Shown piece by piece: positions 23,352 through 35,034 of a stretch of DNA of 64,000 bases. Each line of letters begins with the position of its first letter. The stretch's first letter is position 1. Below the pieces are notes generated by a model. It had not been told where the DNA came from. It saw nothing but the letters and a program-made list of their open reading frames with translations, and searched no databases. The stretch lies in NCBI GenBank assembly GCA_037178675.1, contig JAYMGJ010000087.1:62001-126000 (forward strand), read 5' to 3'. Position numbers and translations under genes: made by a program. Origin of the DNA: Scleroderma bovista. Lineage: Eukaryota > Basidiomycota > Agaricomycetes > Boletales > Sclerodermataceae.

Positions 23352-26300
23352 CATCACGGGGACCGTCGATCCATGATAAGCTATGATTACAAAACAAATA
23401 ACTTGATCATATATATCATATATTCAGCCTCATGACATACTGATATATGATCTTGTCATTAAGTTACCAACAGCTATCTAATTCAGCATGACTGACATAA
23501 TGCAACTCATGAAAAAATAATTAATTGACATTATATGATCCATGTCATTAAGTTACCAACAGCTGTCCAATTCAGCATGACTGACATAATGCAATTTGTG
23601 AAAAGATAATTATATGGCCATTATCAATTTCTCCCCCTATGATACAGTGTTAGACAAGACTGCAAAGTTTGTATTGACCAATAACTGTACATAAATATTG
23701 TAGTTCCTGGGGTAGATCACTCTTGCAGAGGCAATGACTATCAGCTTGCATAGTATGGTGCATGGTGGAATAGGAAAGTACATTTTCAACATGATCAACA
23801 GACAGAAGGATCTGAAATACAGGTACTTTCATAGTAGGTGTATGGTAAGACCATGCAGTCATCTTCAAATAATATAAAATAGACATGTTCTATATATGGC
23901 CATGGAAGGCTGTGCTCACAACATATCAACTAGGCTACATTTCGTGCGGAGAGCTCATTTCCTATATTGCCTATTTGGGCACAACTCACGATGCACTCTC
24001 AAAGTCGAGAACACAGAGTGCATTCTGAAGTTGAATTGCCCAGGCGTCCAGATCGATGGAAGGCAATTAGTGTCAATAGTATCAGCGTATTCGTGCCTGA
24101 GAATGAGTCTGTTGAGAAAGCAGGTTGCATCAGCAAACCAACCCTCCCCTGGACAGCACTGGACAGTACTGGCCAGTTACCCCAGAGCCCCAGCTACTCC
24201 TAGCAAGGTACCTAACTGGCTAGCACTGTCCAGACTGTCCCAGTAGCACTATCAACAGCATCCATATTACCTTTACTGCCTGTACTTGAAACTTTTCAAG
24301 CACTCAATTCATTCAATGTTAATGTTAACCAATTTATATTAATTCAATAAACTACAGAACAAAGACTAAGTATTATATATACCGAGGTGGTTGTCGTCGT
24401 CGTCGATGGCCGCAATGTCGACGCAGGTGATGGGGGTAGTGGCGGCGACCGCGGCGAGGTGGTCATTGTTATCGTCGTCGTCGCTGGTGGTGGGGTGGGT
24501 CGTCGTCGTCGCGTCGTCGATGCTGCTGGTGGGGTGGTCGTGTCATCGTCGACGCTGCTGGTGGGGTGGCGGTTGTCGTTGGTGGTGGCCTCGTCGACGT
24601 TGGTGGTGGTGTCCGTGTCGTCGTTGTGGCCATTGGTGGTGGTCGTCGCGTCGTTGACGCTGCTGGTGGTGGTGGCGGTCGCGTCGTCGACGTTGGTGGT
24701 GGTGGCCACGTTGTCGTTGTCGACGCTGTTGGTGGTGGTGGTCGCGTTGATGGTGGTGGTGGTGGTCGACGTTGGTGGGTGGTGGCCACGTCGTCATCGA
24801 CGGTGGTGGGTGGTGGTGGTCGCGTTGACGGTGGTGGTGGTGACTGTCGGGTGGATGAAGAGAATGAGAATGAGAGACGTCAAAAATTTTCAAGTATGTG
24901 TGTGCGTGTGTTTGTGTAACGATTATATCAGCATATTGAACTATCAACATTTCCTAATAGTATTTACCGCGTCACTACACGCCTCGCCCACAGCCACCGT
25001 CACCACCAGCGTCGTCGATCGACCACCATCAGCAACGACGACGACAACGACCCCACCACGGCCGATGGCGACGACACCAACCACCACCACCACCAGCAGC
25101 GTCGTCGACCAGACGACGACGACGACGGCTAGGCCACCACCACCGCTCCACCACCAGCGTCGACGGCCACCACCAACGCGAGGGCAACGACGGCCCCACC
25201 ACCAACGTCGTCGAGGTGGCCACTGATGACGACGACCCCCACCGTCAACGTCGTCGCCGTGGCCATCAACACTGACCACGACAACAACGACAACGACCCC
25301 GCCACCGCCCCCAGCGTCGACGGCGGCGATGCGACCACCCACATCCCCAGCGTCGACGGCGACGGCGCAACGGCGCGACGACGGGATGACTCCCATCCCA
25401 GCGTCATCCGACAATGACGCCCCCGACGCCCACCAACCTCCCAGCCACAGCAACGCTGGCCATCGCGCCAGCGCAGCGTCGACGATCGCCCTCCCCTGCG
25501 TTCGACAACCACAGGCCCGGTCGTATAAATATATTATTTAGTCATTTGTGATTAGCACTCTAGTTTTCTTTAGTCCTAATATACTTTTTTTTTCTCTACT
25601 GAATATTTGAATCGAGTGACAACTGGCACGGAGTCCGACAGACTGGAGTCCGACAGGCTGGGCGGTCGGCTAAGCGCTGTCAAGTGCTGTCAGCTCGGCT
25701 AATCGGAAGGGCTGGTTTGCTGATTTGAATTGCCCTCTTGATGCGGGCAGTTATCTTCACTGTGTGCACTGTCAACTGATGATGACGACGGCCATCCACC
25801 AGCCTGTTGTCCAGCGATGACAACAACCGTATCCCCACCATTGTCCAAGATGCTGTCGAGTGTGACCGGCAGGTGTACTGAATTTGCAAATGTACCCTAA
25901 AGTAGAAATGGTCAAAGCGCGGGAAATGATCAGTAAGAACTGTACAGTACCCATGTTATACATAAACCCTCCTGGAAGGAACTGTTTAGGTTCTTCACTC
26001 TTGTCTGTGACTTCGATCTTCGAGTTGAAGCTGGGTCAGGTAAGTTACTGTTACACTGAATCGGGTTGGAGCAGGGTCAGGTAAGTTACATTTCATTGGA
26101 TCAGGGTTAGGTAAGTTGCATTTCGCCGGATCAGCTAAGTTGCTATTGTTTATCTCATATGGTAATTGCATGAGGTAAGTCACTAAACTTTATCTCTGAA
26201 AATCTGAGCCACAGTGGTTAGCAATTACATAATTAATAAATAGTGGTATTTTATGCTTGTTACAACAAAGTCCATAAACTTCATGTTGAAAGCCTTATAC

Positions 26301-26835
26301 AGCCATATGTGACATTATCCAACTCATGCAATTCAACCAATCTGATAAATCATGTCCCTGTTTAAACTCATGAGAAGTGTGGTCAAAGTGTTATCTGACA
26401 TGAAATGAATGGACATACAGAACTTATAGTTTGTGTATTACCATGCCTATCATAATGTGTTAGGTTGCCATCACCTATAATTTTTGTGTCAAGCTCAAAG
26501 CCTTATACAACCATATATAACATTATCCAACTTATGATCAATACAGGGTTCAGCCAATCTGATAAATCATGTCCTTGTTTAAGGACATGAGAAGTGTGAT
26601 CAAGTGTTATCTGACATAGACTGAATGGGCTTACAGAACTGATAGTTTGTGTATTACCATGCCTATCATAATGTGTTAGGTTACCATTACCTAGAAATCT
26701 TGTGTGAAGCTTAAAGCCTTATAAAGACTTATAAGGCCATGCATGACTATCCTTGTCAGATAGTCACATGTTAGACACGGTACTTATTGCAAAGTGCATA
26801 TACAGCATTATTGGAAAAATTCAGTCCCAGTGATG
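23352..26835. mobile_element. TIR element TE-2 copy 1, 3484 bp, non-autonomous
   Basis: Ends are CATCACGGGGAC and the complement of CATCACTGGGAC (one mismatch in 12). Flanks are AA/AA (23350-23351, 26836-26837). The second copy at 55581-58985 is flanked by TA/TA, so a 2-bp target duplication is supported. Inside: a 96-bp tandem repeat (23450-23620), a GTC/GGT triplet tract (24385-24850), a GAC/CCA tract (24990-25500), ~33-bp repeats around GGTCAGGTAAGTTA (26030-26180) and a ~220-bp tandem duplication (26280-26715). No transposase is encoded. It could be a CMC (CACTA/Mirage)-like passenger, but the superfamily is not proven. Confidence 0.88.
24385..25500. repeat. Trinucleotide-rich core of TE-2 copy 1
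   Basis: The left half is G/T-rich (GTC, GGT), the right half C/A-rich (GAC, CCA), so the two halves can partly pair. Long open frames here encode only Val/Gly, Thr/Pro or Arg/His runs in all six frames, a composition effect, not genes. Copy 1 carries about 120 bp in the right half that copy 2 lacks, and copy 2 has extra units on the left. Confidence 0.85.
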
Positions 26836-26927
26836 AAGGCTTATAAGTACGGTAGGGCGCTCAATTGCTTGTTAAGGGAAAGCTCGCAGTTAGCAAGCAA
26901 CACGTGTTTATCTTGCACCTTTACCAC
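26836..26927 (+). promoter_or_regulatory. HET-C 5' block, part 2
   Basis: Resumes after TE-2 with GGGCGCTCAATTGCTTGTTA and AAGCAACACGTGTT, as in the other copies. It stops at TTTACCAC, where a Helitron-derived piece is inserted. Confidence 0.75.
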
Positions 26928-27568
26928 TCGGGAAGTGCCGGCGCCAGCCGGCAACTACTACCTTGCTTGGAACTTTGAAGAGCCGAACAACCACTACTAC
27001 AAACTAAGCGCAGACAAATATGTCTTCAGTACCAATCACCAGCAGCTACTCTTCCAAACGCGAAGGCGTCAGTTTCCTATGACAGTGGCTGATGCCTTTA
27101 CGGACTACCGCTCCCAAGGGCAAACAATCGCCAACGTCATAGTAGATATCGCGACACCGCCTACAGGTTGGTCGACCCAGGGTCTCTTCGCCCATGCTTT
27201 CTGGCGGAAGTTAACAGCAGTCACAGGTGGTCTGAGTCTATTCAACTTATACGTTGCGCTCTCGCGAAGCTCGGGGCGGTCTAGCATCAGACTATTGCGC
27301 GATTTCGACATCAAAGTATTCCAAGCAGGGCACTGTGCAGAACTATTGGCGGAGAACGATAGACTCGAGGAACTGAACGAGGTTACTTTGCAGGAGTGGA
27401 AGAGCACAGGACGTGATACAAGAAGTGTTCAGCAATGAAGTAGCTAACTTACGAACCAGTTACTAGGTTACTAGTTATACTCATATTTGTTCTGTATTTG
27501 GCCGACACGACAGGGGTTGCAGTTCTCACGAATATTGGGTTGAGATTGACCTTGCCAAGCAAGGTAAC
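26928..27568 (+). mobile_element. Helitron helicase 3' remnant inserted in the HET-C promoter
   Basis: An open frame to a stop at 27438 encodes the C-terminal end of a Pif1/RecD-like Helitron helicase. It has FTDYRSQGQTI, then LYVALSRSSGR and RLLRDFD, the terminal helicase motifs typical of fungal Helitrons. The insert begins TC right after TTTACCAC and ends beside a 7-bp hairpin ACCTTGC-CAA-GCAAGGT (27549-27565), after which the HET 5' block continues. Everything upstream of the last ~170 helicase residues is missing, so it is a truncated copy. The terminus does not read CTRR, so a canonical Helitron end is not shown. Confidence 0.75.
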
Positions 27569-27680
27569 CACGACTACACCTTTACCGTTCCGATCCAACC
27601 AACTTTCAATTCCGTGAAAAGAAGTAAGTGGTACCATTCACAGTCGATGATCCCGTCTAAACTAATGCACACTTGCGCAG
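27569..27680 (+). promoter_or_regulatory. HET-C 5' block, part 3, with 5'UTR intron
   Basis: CCACGACTACACCTTTACCG resumes the block. The 5'UTR intron is 27624-27680 (GTAAGT...TTGCGCAG). Confidence 0.8.
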
Positions 27681-27681
27681 C

Positions 27682-30203
27682 ATGCGCCTGATCAACGTAA
27701 AAGCATTTTTGGAGAGGGAGAAGGTGATGAACAATGGGGGAGGAGTGGATTGGGAAACCGAGGTTCTCGGCTTCACTTATGGCGAAGCCACGTCCCATGC
27801 GATCTTATCCCATCGGTGGACGGAACAAGAGGTCAACTATGAGGAGATTGTCGACCTGGCAAAGATGGAAAAGAAAGAGAAAATTCGCCAACGCCACGGA
27901 TATTGGAAGATTCTCGCTGGCTGTGTGCAGGCAAAGAAGGACAGATATGAGTGGTTGTGGGTCGATACGTGCTGCATCGACAAGCGAAGCAGTGCAGAGC
28001 TATCCGAGGCCATTAATTCCATGTATCGATGGTACGAAAACGCGGGAATATGCTATGCGTACCTCCACGACGCCCCCGATCCACTGTTTCCGACTGCGCG
28101 CGACGAGGAAAGGTATCGCGATTTCAATGGCTGGCCTGAGTGGTTCTCACGTGGGTGGACACTACAAGAGTTGATAGCCCCAAGCAATGTCCAGTTCTTC
28201 AACAAGAATTGGAAAAGCATAGGTGACAAGAGGACGCTTGCACCTACCTTGGCAAGTATCACTAAAATTCCGGAGCATATACTGACACATGGACTTTGTG
28301 GAAACCGTCCGTGCGTTGCTCAAATCATGTCGTGGGCGGCTGATCGTACGACGACGCGAGTGGAGGACAGAGCTTACTCGCTGATGGGTCTGCTGGAAGT
28401 GAACATGCCGATGCTATATGGAGAGGGGAAGAAAGCATTTCACCGTCTGCAGCTGGAAATCATCCGCACATCGAATGACCAAAGCATCTTTGCGTGGGAT
28501 TGCATAGACGACGACGAGGTGACTGGCAATATCCTCGCGGATGACCCGAGGTTCTTCGAGTGTTGTGGTAGAATGGAACTGATTGGTCAAGACGAATACA
28601 TCGAATGTCTCAAAGAGGACGACGTCCCCAAAGAAGAGCTGGACTCGGTCGAGGATCGACTTGGCACGTTCCCGATCACGAATCGTGGCATTCACATTTG
28701 GCTGTTCCTCCGTCCCTATCGCGGCTCTCGCACCCTCTTCGAAGCCCGGTTGCCATGCCGCATTCGTCCATCGTGGCCACCAGAGCTCATCTATTTGGCT
28801 TTGTCGGAATCTAATTACTACAGAGATCCAGGGCCAGACCTTTCGATTTTGTATTCTACGGATACCACTTCAGCGGGACCCTCCTTCCTATCGAGATTGT
28901 GCCAAGTCTATCTCGGATATCAAGACCCACAACGTCGCACCACCGCATTCAAAGTCGACGATACCGCGCTCATTGAGAATGGTTTCACTTACTGCGACGC
29001 GTACCCAAAGAAATTCACTGGAGACACGCTCACGCTGACCAGCACCACTTCCCTTGTCATCAAAGTCTATTCTGATAATCAAACTAACACTCGCCTTGTA
29101 GTGGGCCTTGGGCAATATCTTGGCAAGGATTGGATACATGTCGTTTCTAATGAACCTACCACAATTCCACGAACTTCAGAATTATGGGAGTTCTACATCT
29201 ACAAAAAATACCGGGAAATGAAGAACAGAATGTCAGCGCATGCACGACACGTGAATAAGGCGCGTTCTGGGGTTGAACAGGTCTGCATTATGCGGACCCG
29301 TCTCCCTCGATCAACCAGAATTCTTCAGATTTCGTCTGTCATGTGGAAGGGATCAAAGATTTGTGGAGTTAAGCTTGAGGTATTTCACGATCCCGGTTCC
29401 AGCGACGTATCTGGTGAATGGACAGCCTTCGATGTGGATGTGGGTTGCTTTTCTTTGTACGCCTCATTGGCACTGATATCACCATTTATTTAGGGAACAT
29501 CCGTTCTCGGCTGTGACTGGCGGGGTCTCATGATACCAGTACTCGATCAGCTGTGGGTGGACATTAGCGTCGAAGTAGATGGAGGATACTGTAATTTCTT
29601 GGACGCATCTGATGGTGTCCAAGTGAGCACATATACCTTTCGTACAATGTTTGAGCCTTATGAGAACAGCTAGGGGACTATGGTCACTTAACAGACTCGA
29701 AGGAATTCTGCCGCGAAGGAAACCTCTTTGCTGATGAATCGCTTTCTGTGGCAGACATCAGGAAGTGCAAACTATCTTATGAAAGTTGGATGGGCTCAAA
29801 TTTGGTGGACTTCTGTGATCTCAATCCACACAATTCACTGATACTGTCACTTCCAATTGCCAATGACAACTTGAAATCATTGTTGACTTCACTCTCTACT
29901 CGACTCACCAACAGATGCCTCGTGACGAGGATCATACAACCTCTTCCTGATCCTCGTAAACCTGGTTCAAACACCTCAACATCTTGGTACAGCATTGCAA
30001 AGCCATTTGTTTGGCACAGAAATGAAAGCATTGGTTCTGCGTTGGATGAGCGGTTAGAGGAGATAAAGGGTGACCAATGGGCGTGGGTGATATATATGAG
30101 ACAATGTTGTGAAATACCATTTTCTTCGTTGGTTGTTCTCTGCCCAGTTGTTCATCTATCCTTACTATGTATTCTTTTGTATATATGGCAGTCTCTAGTC
30201 TGA
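27682..30203 (+). CDS. HET-C, HET/DUF8212 domain protein, ~795 aa
   Basis: Exons 27682-29439, 29494-29622 and 29703-30203, with introns of 54 and 80 nt matching the paralogs. All HET and DUF8212 motifs are intact. The central segment differs from HET-B at only about two bases in 490, and the 3' part of exon 1 at about five in 390. In contrast, codons about 271-317 differ heavily (DDDEVTGNILADDPRFFECC in C). The usual stop after the C-terminal SGSD is shifted out of frame, adding about 45 residues with a hydrophobic tail (VVLCPVVHLSLLCILLYI). Its promoter is split by TE-2 and the Helitron piece, so expression may differ from the other copies. Confidence 0.9.
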
Positions 30204-30669
30204 AGCACTTAGGAATTGTCTTGCTTGTGAGCACATCCTGGCCAGAGTCCTCAACCATCTCTTCTCAACACAGTAACAAACTTACTCCTCACTGCCTGCT
30301 ATAGTAGTAGTCTCTGCCGTACAGTGGAGTTCCAGTATGTGCACAATTCGCTGGGAACGTGAGACCGAGGCTATCCCAGTGTGGTTCGTTATACGGATAC
30401 CAGAGGAACCAATACTTGCCGCCTGGTGACAGTGAGCACCTGATTGTCCGGTCACTGAGTCTGTCTGAGTGCCGAGTGCTGAGTCTCATCCTCTCGCATA
30501 TGGGCTGGCTGTCAATAACTATGCCCGCAGTTCGAGTGGCTTACCAGCGGTGCATACGTTCCTTCTGGATCAAATTCCTTCAATCCCTAGGTGATGGGCG
30601 CCCTTCGGATTTTTGAATGCTGCTAAATACAAGGTTAAAATTGGGTGAATAAATGAGCAAGACAGAATT
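30204..30669 (+). repeat. HET-C 3' block
   Basis: Homologous to the 3' blocks of the other HET genes up to GTGAATAAATGAGCA near 30657. GCAAGACAGAATT at 30657-30669 is the left target duplication of the retroposon fragment that follows. Confidence 0.75.
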
Positions 30670-30798
30670 TTTTTTTTTAAAAAAAATCCAATTTATGGTC
30701 ATATGGAGGGATGAGCCCTATGCTAGACCTTACATGCAGATGTGTGCTGAACTATAGTAGAGGTGAGTGTCTAAGTGTGTAATCTAAAACATCGTAAG
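30670..30798 (-). mobile_element. 5'-truncated retroposon, 129 bp, 13-bp target duplication
   Basis: Flanked by GCAAGACAGAATT on both sides (30657-30669, 30799-30811). Read on the minus strand it ends CATAGGGCT...ACCATAAAT..GGATT followed by an A-rich tail. The same 3' end as the 1.2-kb retroposon at 35035-36232 is seen. It is therefore a severely truncated member of that family. Confidence 0.82.
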
Positions 30799-30889
30799 GC
30801 AAGACAGAATTCATTGCCGAGAGACTGACTTTCGCGCAGCATCACACAACTCGGTTTCAAGTTGACATACGAAGGGACGTCACAAGACC

Positions 30890-32500
30890 CATCAGCAAAT
30901 CGTGAGTTTGCTTGACAGCGCTTGAGCTACTTAGCGGCACCTGTCAAGCATGTAAGTAATTTAAGTACGTTAAGCAGACAAATTGCTAATCACGTCAAGC
31001 ATGCAAAGGCTGCAAAGACCGCAAAGTAACTGTTAAGTAGATTGAGTACGATAAGTAACTAAAGCAATACAAGCCGAGAGCGACGAGACTTTGCAAAATT
31101 TGTGGGGAGTATGTGATTATGTCAGCATGTTGAACTTTTCCTCACACCCAACGCTGACAACAACGTCAACCACCACCACCACCTCTGACGTCAACCACGA
31201 CGACAACGACAACGACCAATGCCCACGACCGCCCTTACACCTCCGGCGTGCTCAGGTATGTTCCATGTATTTCAAGTCTTGTTTTACTGTTCTGACGCTA
31301 TCTGACTCCTGTAGGTGTTCACAACGGCAATTAGCACCCCATCAGCGCCGCCCGTAACCAGGGCCATGACCGATGCAGACATCAACGCCATTAACGTTGA
31401 CCATCCCCGTCTCCACCACAAGCGTGACGACGACTTCACGACGACCAGCGCCAACCATCACAATACGACGACGCTAATTCCGCCACGTACCATCACTACC
31501 ATCACTGCTGATGGTGATGGCAGCGACATCCGAAAGTTGAAGCAGCCCTGCGTGAAACCTTCGTGGCCGACTACAAGGGCCTTGAGACTGACATCCTTCC
31601 GTGCTCCAGATTCGATGGCTCAACCCATCAATTCGAAGCCGCCAGCTCCAGCACCACCACTTCGCAGCCACTCCAGTCAGATTCTTCGACTCCAGCCCGC
31701 CTCAGCCTCAACTACCGTCTCTGAACAATGATCGACTCGCTCAAGCGTGAGAGTAAAAGCAGCCCGTCAGAAGGAGCAAGAACGTGCCCAAGCAAGAGAC
31801 AAGGGCAGTGACTCCGCAGACCAATCAGCTGCCCCACTGACAACCTTCGTTCATCCAAACCAACTAGTACATCCAAGAACAGGTGCCCTCGAGAAGGCGG
31901 TACAGGCAAGGGTAAAGTAAAGGAGTCCAGTGACGAGTCTACAAGAGCCATCAAAAGGTCTGTCCATCATAGCGCCGATGACCATGCCAATGCAAAAATG
32001 ACCACACCACTACTGACAAGAACGACGTCGAGAACGAGAACGACCACCCCACAACAACCAGCCAATGCTGACAACGACAATGATGACTGACCCCACCGCT
32101 CCTGAACGGCCCTCGCCCATTCTGGTCAGCAGACCCACCCGTGTGTGCGATGCCAACGCCGACGACCTACCCTAACGTTCTCGTTCGTCTCGATTCATTC
32201 TATTATATTCGTCTACTGCTTGCCATGTTTATATCTGCTACTTGTAGTACTTTAATACTAGTACTTGCCATCTGCTTATTCAAGAGTGATGAAATGAGCA
32301 AGAAGTCAACTGTGATTCAAGTAGGGACTAAGTGAGTCATAAGCAGAAAATAAGTAGATTAAGCACAGATTAAGCAGATGTTAAGCGTAGAGATCTACTT
32401 ATCCAAGTATTGTCTGCTTATCCGTCGGGTTGGTTAAGTAGCTTAAGTAATGGTTAAGTAACTGTCAAGTTAGGTTAAGCGAAGTCAGGTTTTGCTGATG
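30890..32500. mobile_element. TIR element TE-3, 1611 bp, 2-bp target duplication
   Basis: Ends are CATCAGCAAA on the left and its complement TTTGCTGATG on the right, extended by imperfect matches (GCTTGAC/GCTTAAC, CTACTTA). It is flanked by CC/CC (30888-30889, 32501-32502). The empty site is seen at 19490 and 40980. Sub-terminal A/G-rich units around TTAAGTA repeat at both ends. The middle (31130-32180) is GAC/CCA-rich and carries broken frames, including ALREAFVADYKGLETDILPC, possibly a captured or ancestral coding fragment. No intact transposase. Confidence 0.82.
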
Positions 32501-34930
32501 CCTGTTGCCAACTAGGTTGATATTATACGCACATATGTCCTGTGTGGCGCACGCTTACGATGAGACCGTCTCCATGATAAAAGTCCACATCAAGCACTGA
32601 AGCACAGTCGTCAAATGGCACTAGAATACTGACCGGAACGACCCTGATGGCGAGGGCGATGTGTGTAGGATCTGCTGGGTGCCGTACGAGGGCTGCTGCC
32701 CATTGTGCGTTGAAGCAGTAGCGGTAACAGCAAAGTGAGGGTTACATATCTACTGTATATTGAAACGTGATTGAGATGGGGAAAGGCAGAAGGGAGAAAC
32801 GCATATATCAGTTATTTTTTGGGGGGAGCCTTCATAAGCACGAGGCTGCATTGCTGTTCATAGCCACCGGGACCCTGGAGAGAGGCTGTCCAAGTGCGCG
32901 TCTTGTAAAACCTAGGTGAAGGATGAGATGAACGCCGAACACGCATGTAAAGTATTGCATTAACGCACCGGAATAATTCTGAGCTCTCCGAAATTAACTC
33001 GTTTCTCCGCGACAAAACAGAATGTCAAATTTCGTCGATGCCTGATGGTTCCATCGTCCGCCAACCCCTGCGAAAACGGATGTTACGTCGTACGACGAAC
33101 AATTGATATTCTGCATCTATGATTTCCACTGCTCACTTTATTCTGACAGAGCTGCAGGGCCTTTATTTCGCCTTGCAATTTTGTAATTAATTGTCTGTAA
33201 AGCACCGATGAACCAACCCCAAGGGGCGACGCAAACCACGCACCGAGTATCCTGAGGGTGCGCCACCATATATCATTGGGTTTAGTATCTCCTTCTTCGA
33301 CCCTCCCTGCTCACTACCAGGGCTCAGCGGTCCACCGTCTCCATAGGCCACATACTCCCTCTGCTCACGCTAGAATGCCTCCACCTCTTTCAAGGTGATA
33401 GAGTCATTCACTTACCCTGATGTCGAGCATGAGGTCGGTCAGGTAGAACAGGTCCGTGCATCCGGCTATGAACTCGATGACGTAGAGTGGTCAGGACGCG
33501 GGTACAGAGGAAAGCGGGACGCCCTTGCCGAGATCGTTGATACCGGGCGTCAGTATGTCTGAGGTACGTCATTGCATCTGCTGGGGGTAATAGGGCCCCT
33601 GGTGAGGCTGGCTAGGGCGGCCCGTCGTCAGCCAGAGTGGTGACGAGAGCCCAGATCCGCTCTGGGACATCAAACAGGCGTACATCGTTCCCCTGGGAAG
33701 GAATGTACTGGATGCCTTTACCGTGCAGTGAGAAAAGACTGGTGATGTTGCTGCTGCTGCTGCGAACCGTTGCCACTGTTGTCACCGGTGCTGTATCGGG
33801 CATTTGTCAGCTGGTCGAGCTGGCTGCGAGGGGGACTGGCACCAGCAGACAGACCGCTATCGATGGGAGAGCCAAAGCGCTACTGGGACGCAAATGATGT
33901 AGTATTGGGAATGTTAAGGTTGAGGGGATATGAGGATACACGATCCCGTGAGAGCGGGCTCCGGGACATGGGTACATAAATATAGGGGAATGAGCAGAAG
34001 AAGAGGAAGGACCAGGGTTGTGCTTGATCAACACGCCAAAGTCATCCGCGAGATCGTCATCCGACAGGCGGAGGCCGCTGCCGGCACAAGTGGGTGTGTG
34101 GAAAACGCTCGGGAGCGCAGACTCGTCTTAAGCATCGTGCCCTTGGGCATTGAACCCGAAGAGGGGTCTGCGTGGCTGGACGACACTGACGCTGTGTCGC
34201 CTGCTGGTCATGCCACTGCCGCCCCCGCCATTCTTAGCCTTGGGTAGGTGCATTCCAGCCCAAAGCCCGCGGAGCGTCAAGTCGTCGTCCAAGAGAATCT
34301 GGCCGACATCCCTGACAAACGGACTCACAATCGAAGGGCCCATCGTCTGCCTGATTCCGTTTCCGCTGGAGGAATCATAGTGATTACTCAGGGGTGATCT
34401 GCTAGTTCCGACTGAGCCATACCAGCTGCTGCCAGGGGGATTGGTCTCACCATAACGAGAACCAGGGATATTAAGGTAGAGAGAGGTCGCCTGGGACCAG
34501 AGGTTATAATTTTGAAACGGGATCAAGGGCGAGTGGCTGTCACGAGCGACTGGTAGTGAGTGAGATCTGAGGCAAAGAGACGACTACCAGCGACGGGGAT
34601 GGTATGCAGGATATCATAGGTGTCAGAAAGAGCCTCTGATTCATCGTCGAAAGCAGGACCACAGGGAAAGTAATCGAAATCGACCTCGAGGCCATAATTG
34701 AAATTCAATAAAGACGCGTACACACGGCCAAATAAGCGCGTTTCCTTACCCTGATCATAGGGCCTTGCTTTTCCCCACTCACTGGCATTGGCCACAGTGA
34801 CACCCACACGCCAGCTGCTGCCTGGGATGGTTTCCCAGCCCACTCCCGCAGCCCACGTTCTCCCCCAAGTTTAACAGCCGAAGCTGGGGCCGCTTCGCAC
34901 CTCACATCACGTATCTTTACCCTCAAGTGT
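32501..34930 (-). pseudogene. PSP1-domain gene relic, copy 2
   Basis: Pieces on the minus strand include a 5' part (34843-34523), a Ser/Gly-rich segment ending RRHSVSVVQPRRPLFGFNA and then an in-frame stop (34526-34128). The PSP1 core region near 33650-33300 is badly broken. A last segment, RFYKTRTWTASLQGPGGYEQ (about 32920-32860), corresponds to the conserved PSP1 C-terminus absent from copy 1. The copy is dead. The 32503-32620 end matches 19500-19620. Confidence 0.72.
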
Positions 34931-35022
34931 CTCGTGATGTATGTACCTCGTAGTATTCATATTTCGTTCTTTCTTCCCATTTTCATCGAACATAGCCACA
35001 CTCAGTCCAACGATGTCTGTCT

Positions 35023-35034
35023 AAGCCCACCTTT
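35023..35034. repeat. Left target-site duplication of the ORF-bearing retroposon
   Basis: AAGCCCACCTTT, repeated exactly at 36233-36244 after the poly(A) run. The unoccupied site exists at 21300-21315 as AAGCCTACCTTT. Confidence 0.9.

Noticed and set aside
24385..25540. Long open frames (up to 279 codons) on both strands of the TE-2 core, and the equivalents at 56573-57700
   Set aside because: All frames are open because of GTC/GGT repetition. The peptides are Val/Gly, Thr/Pro or His/Arg runs, with large indels between copies.
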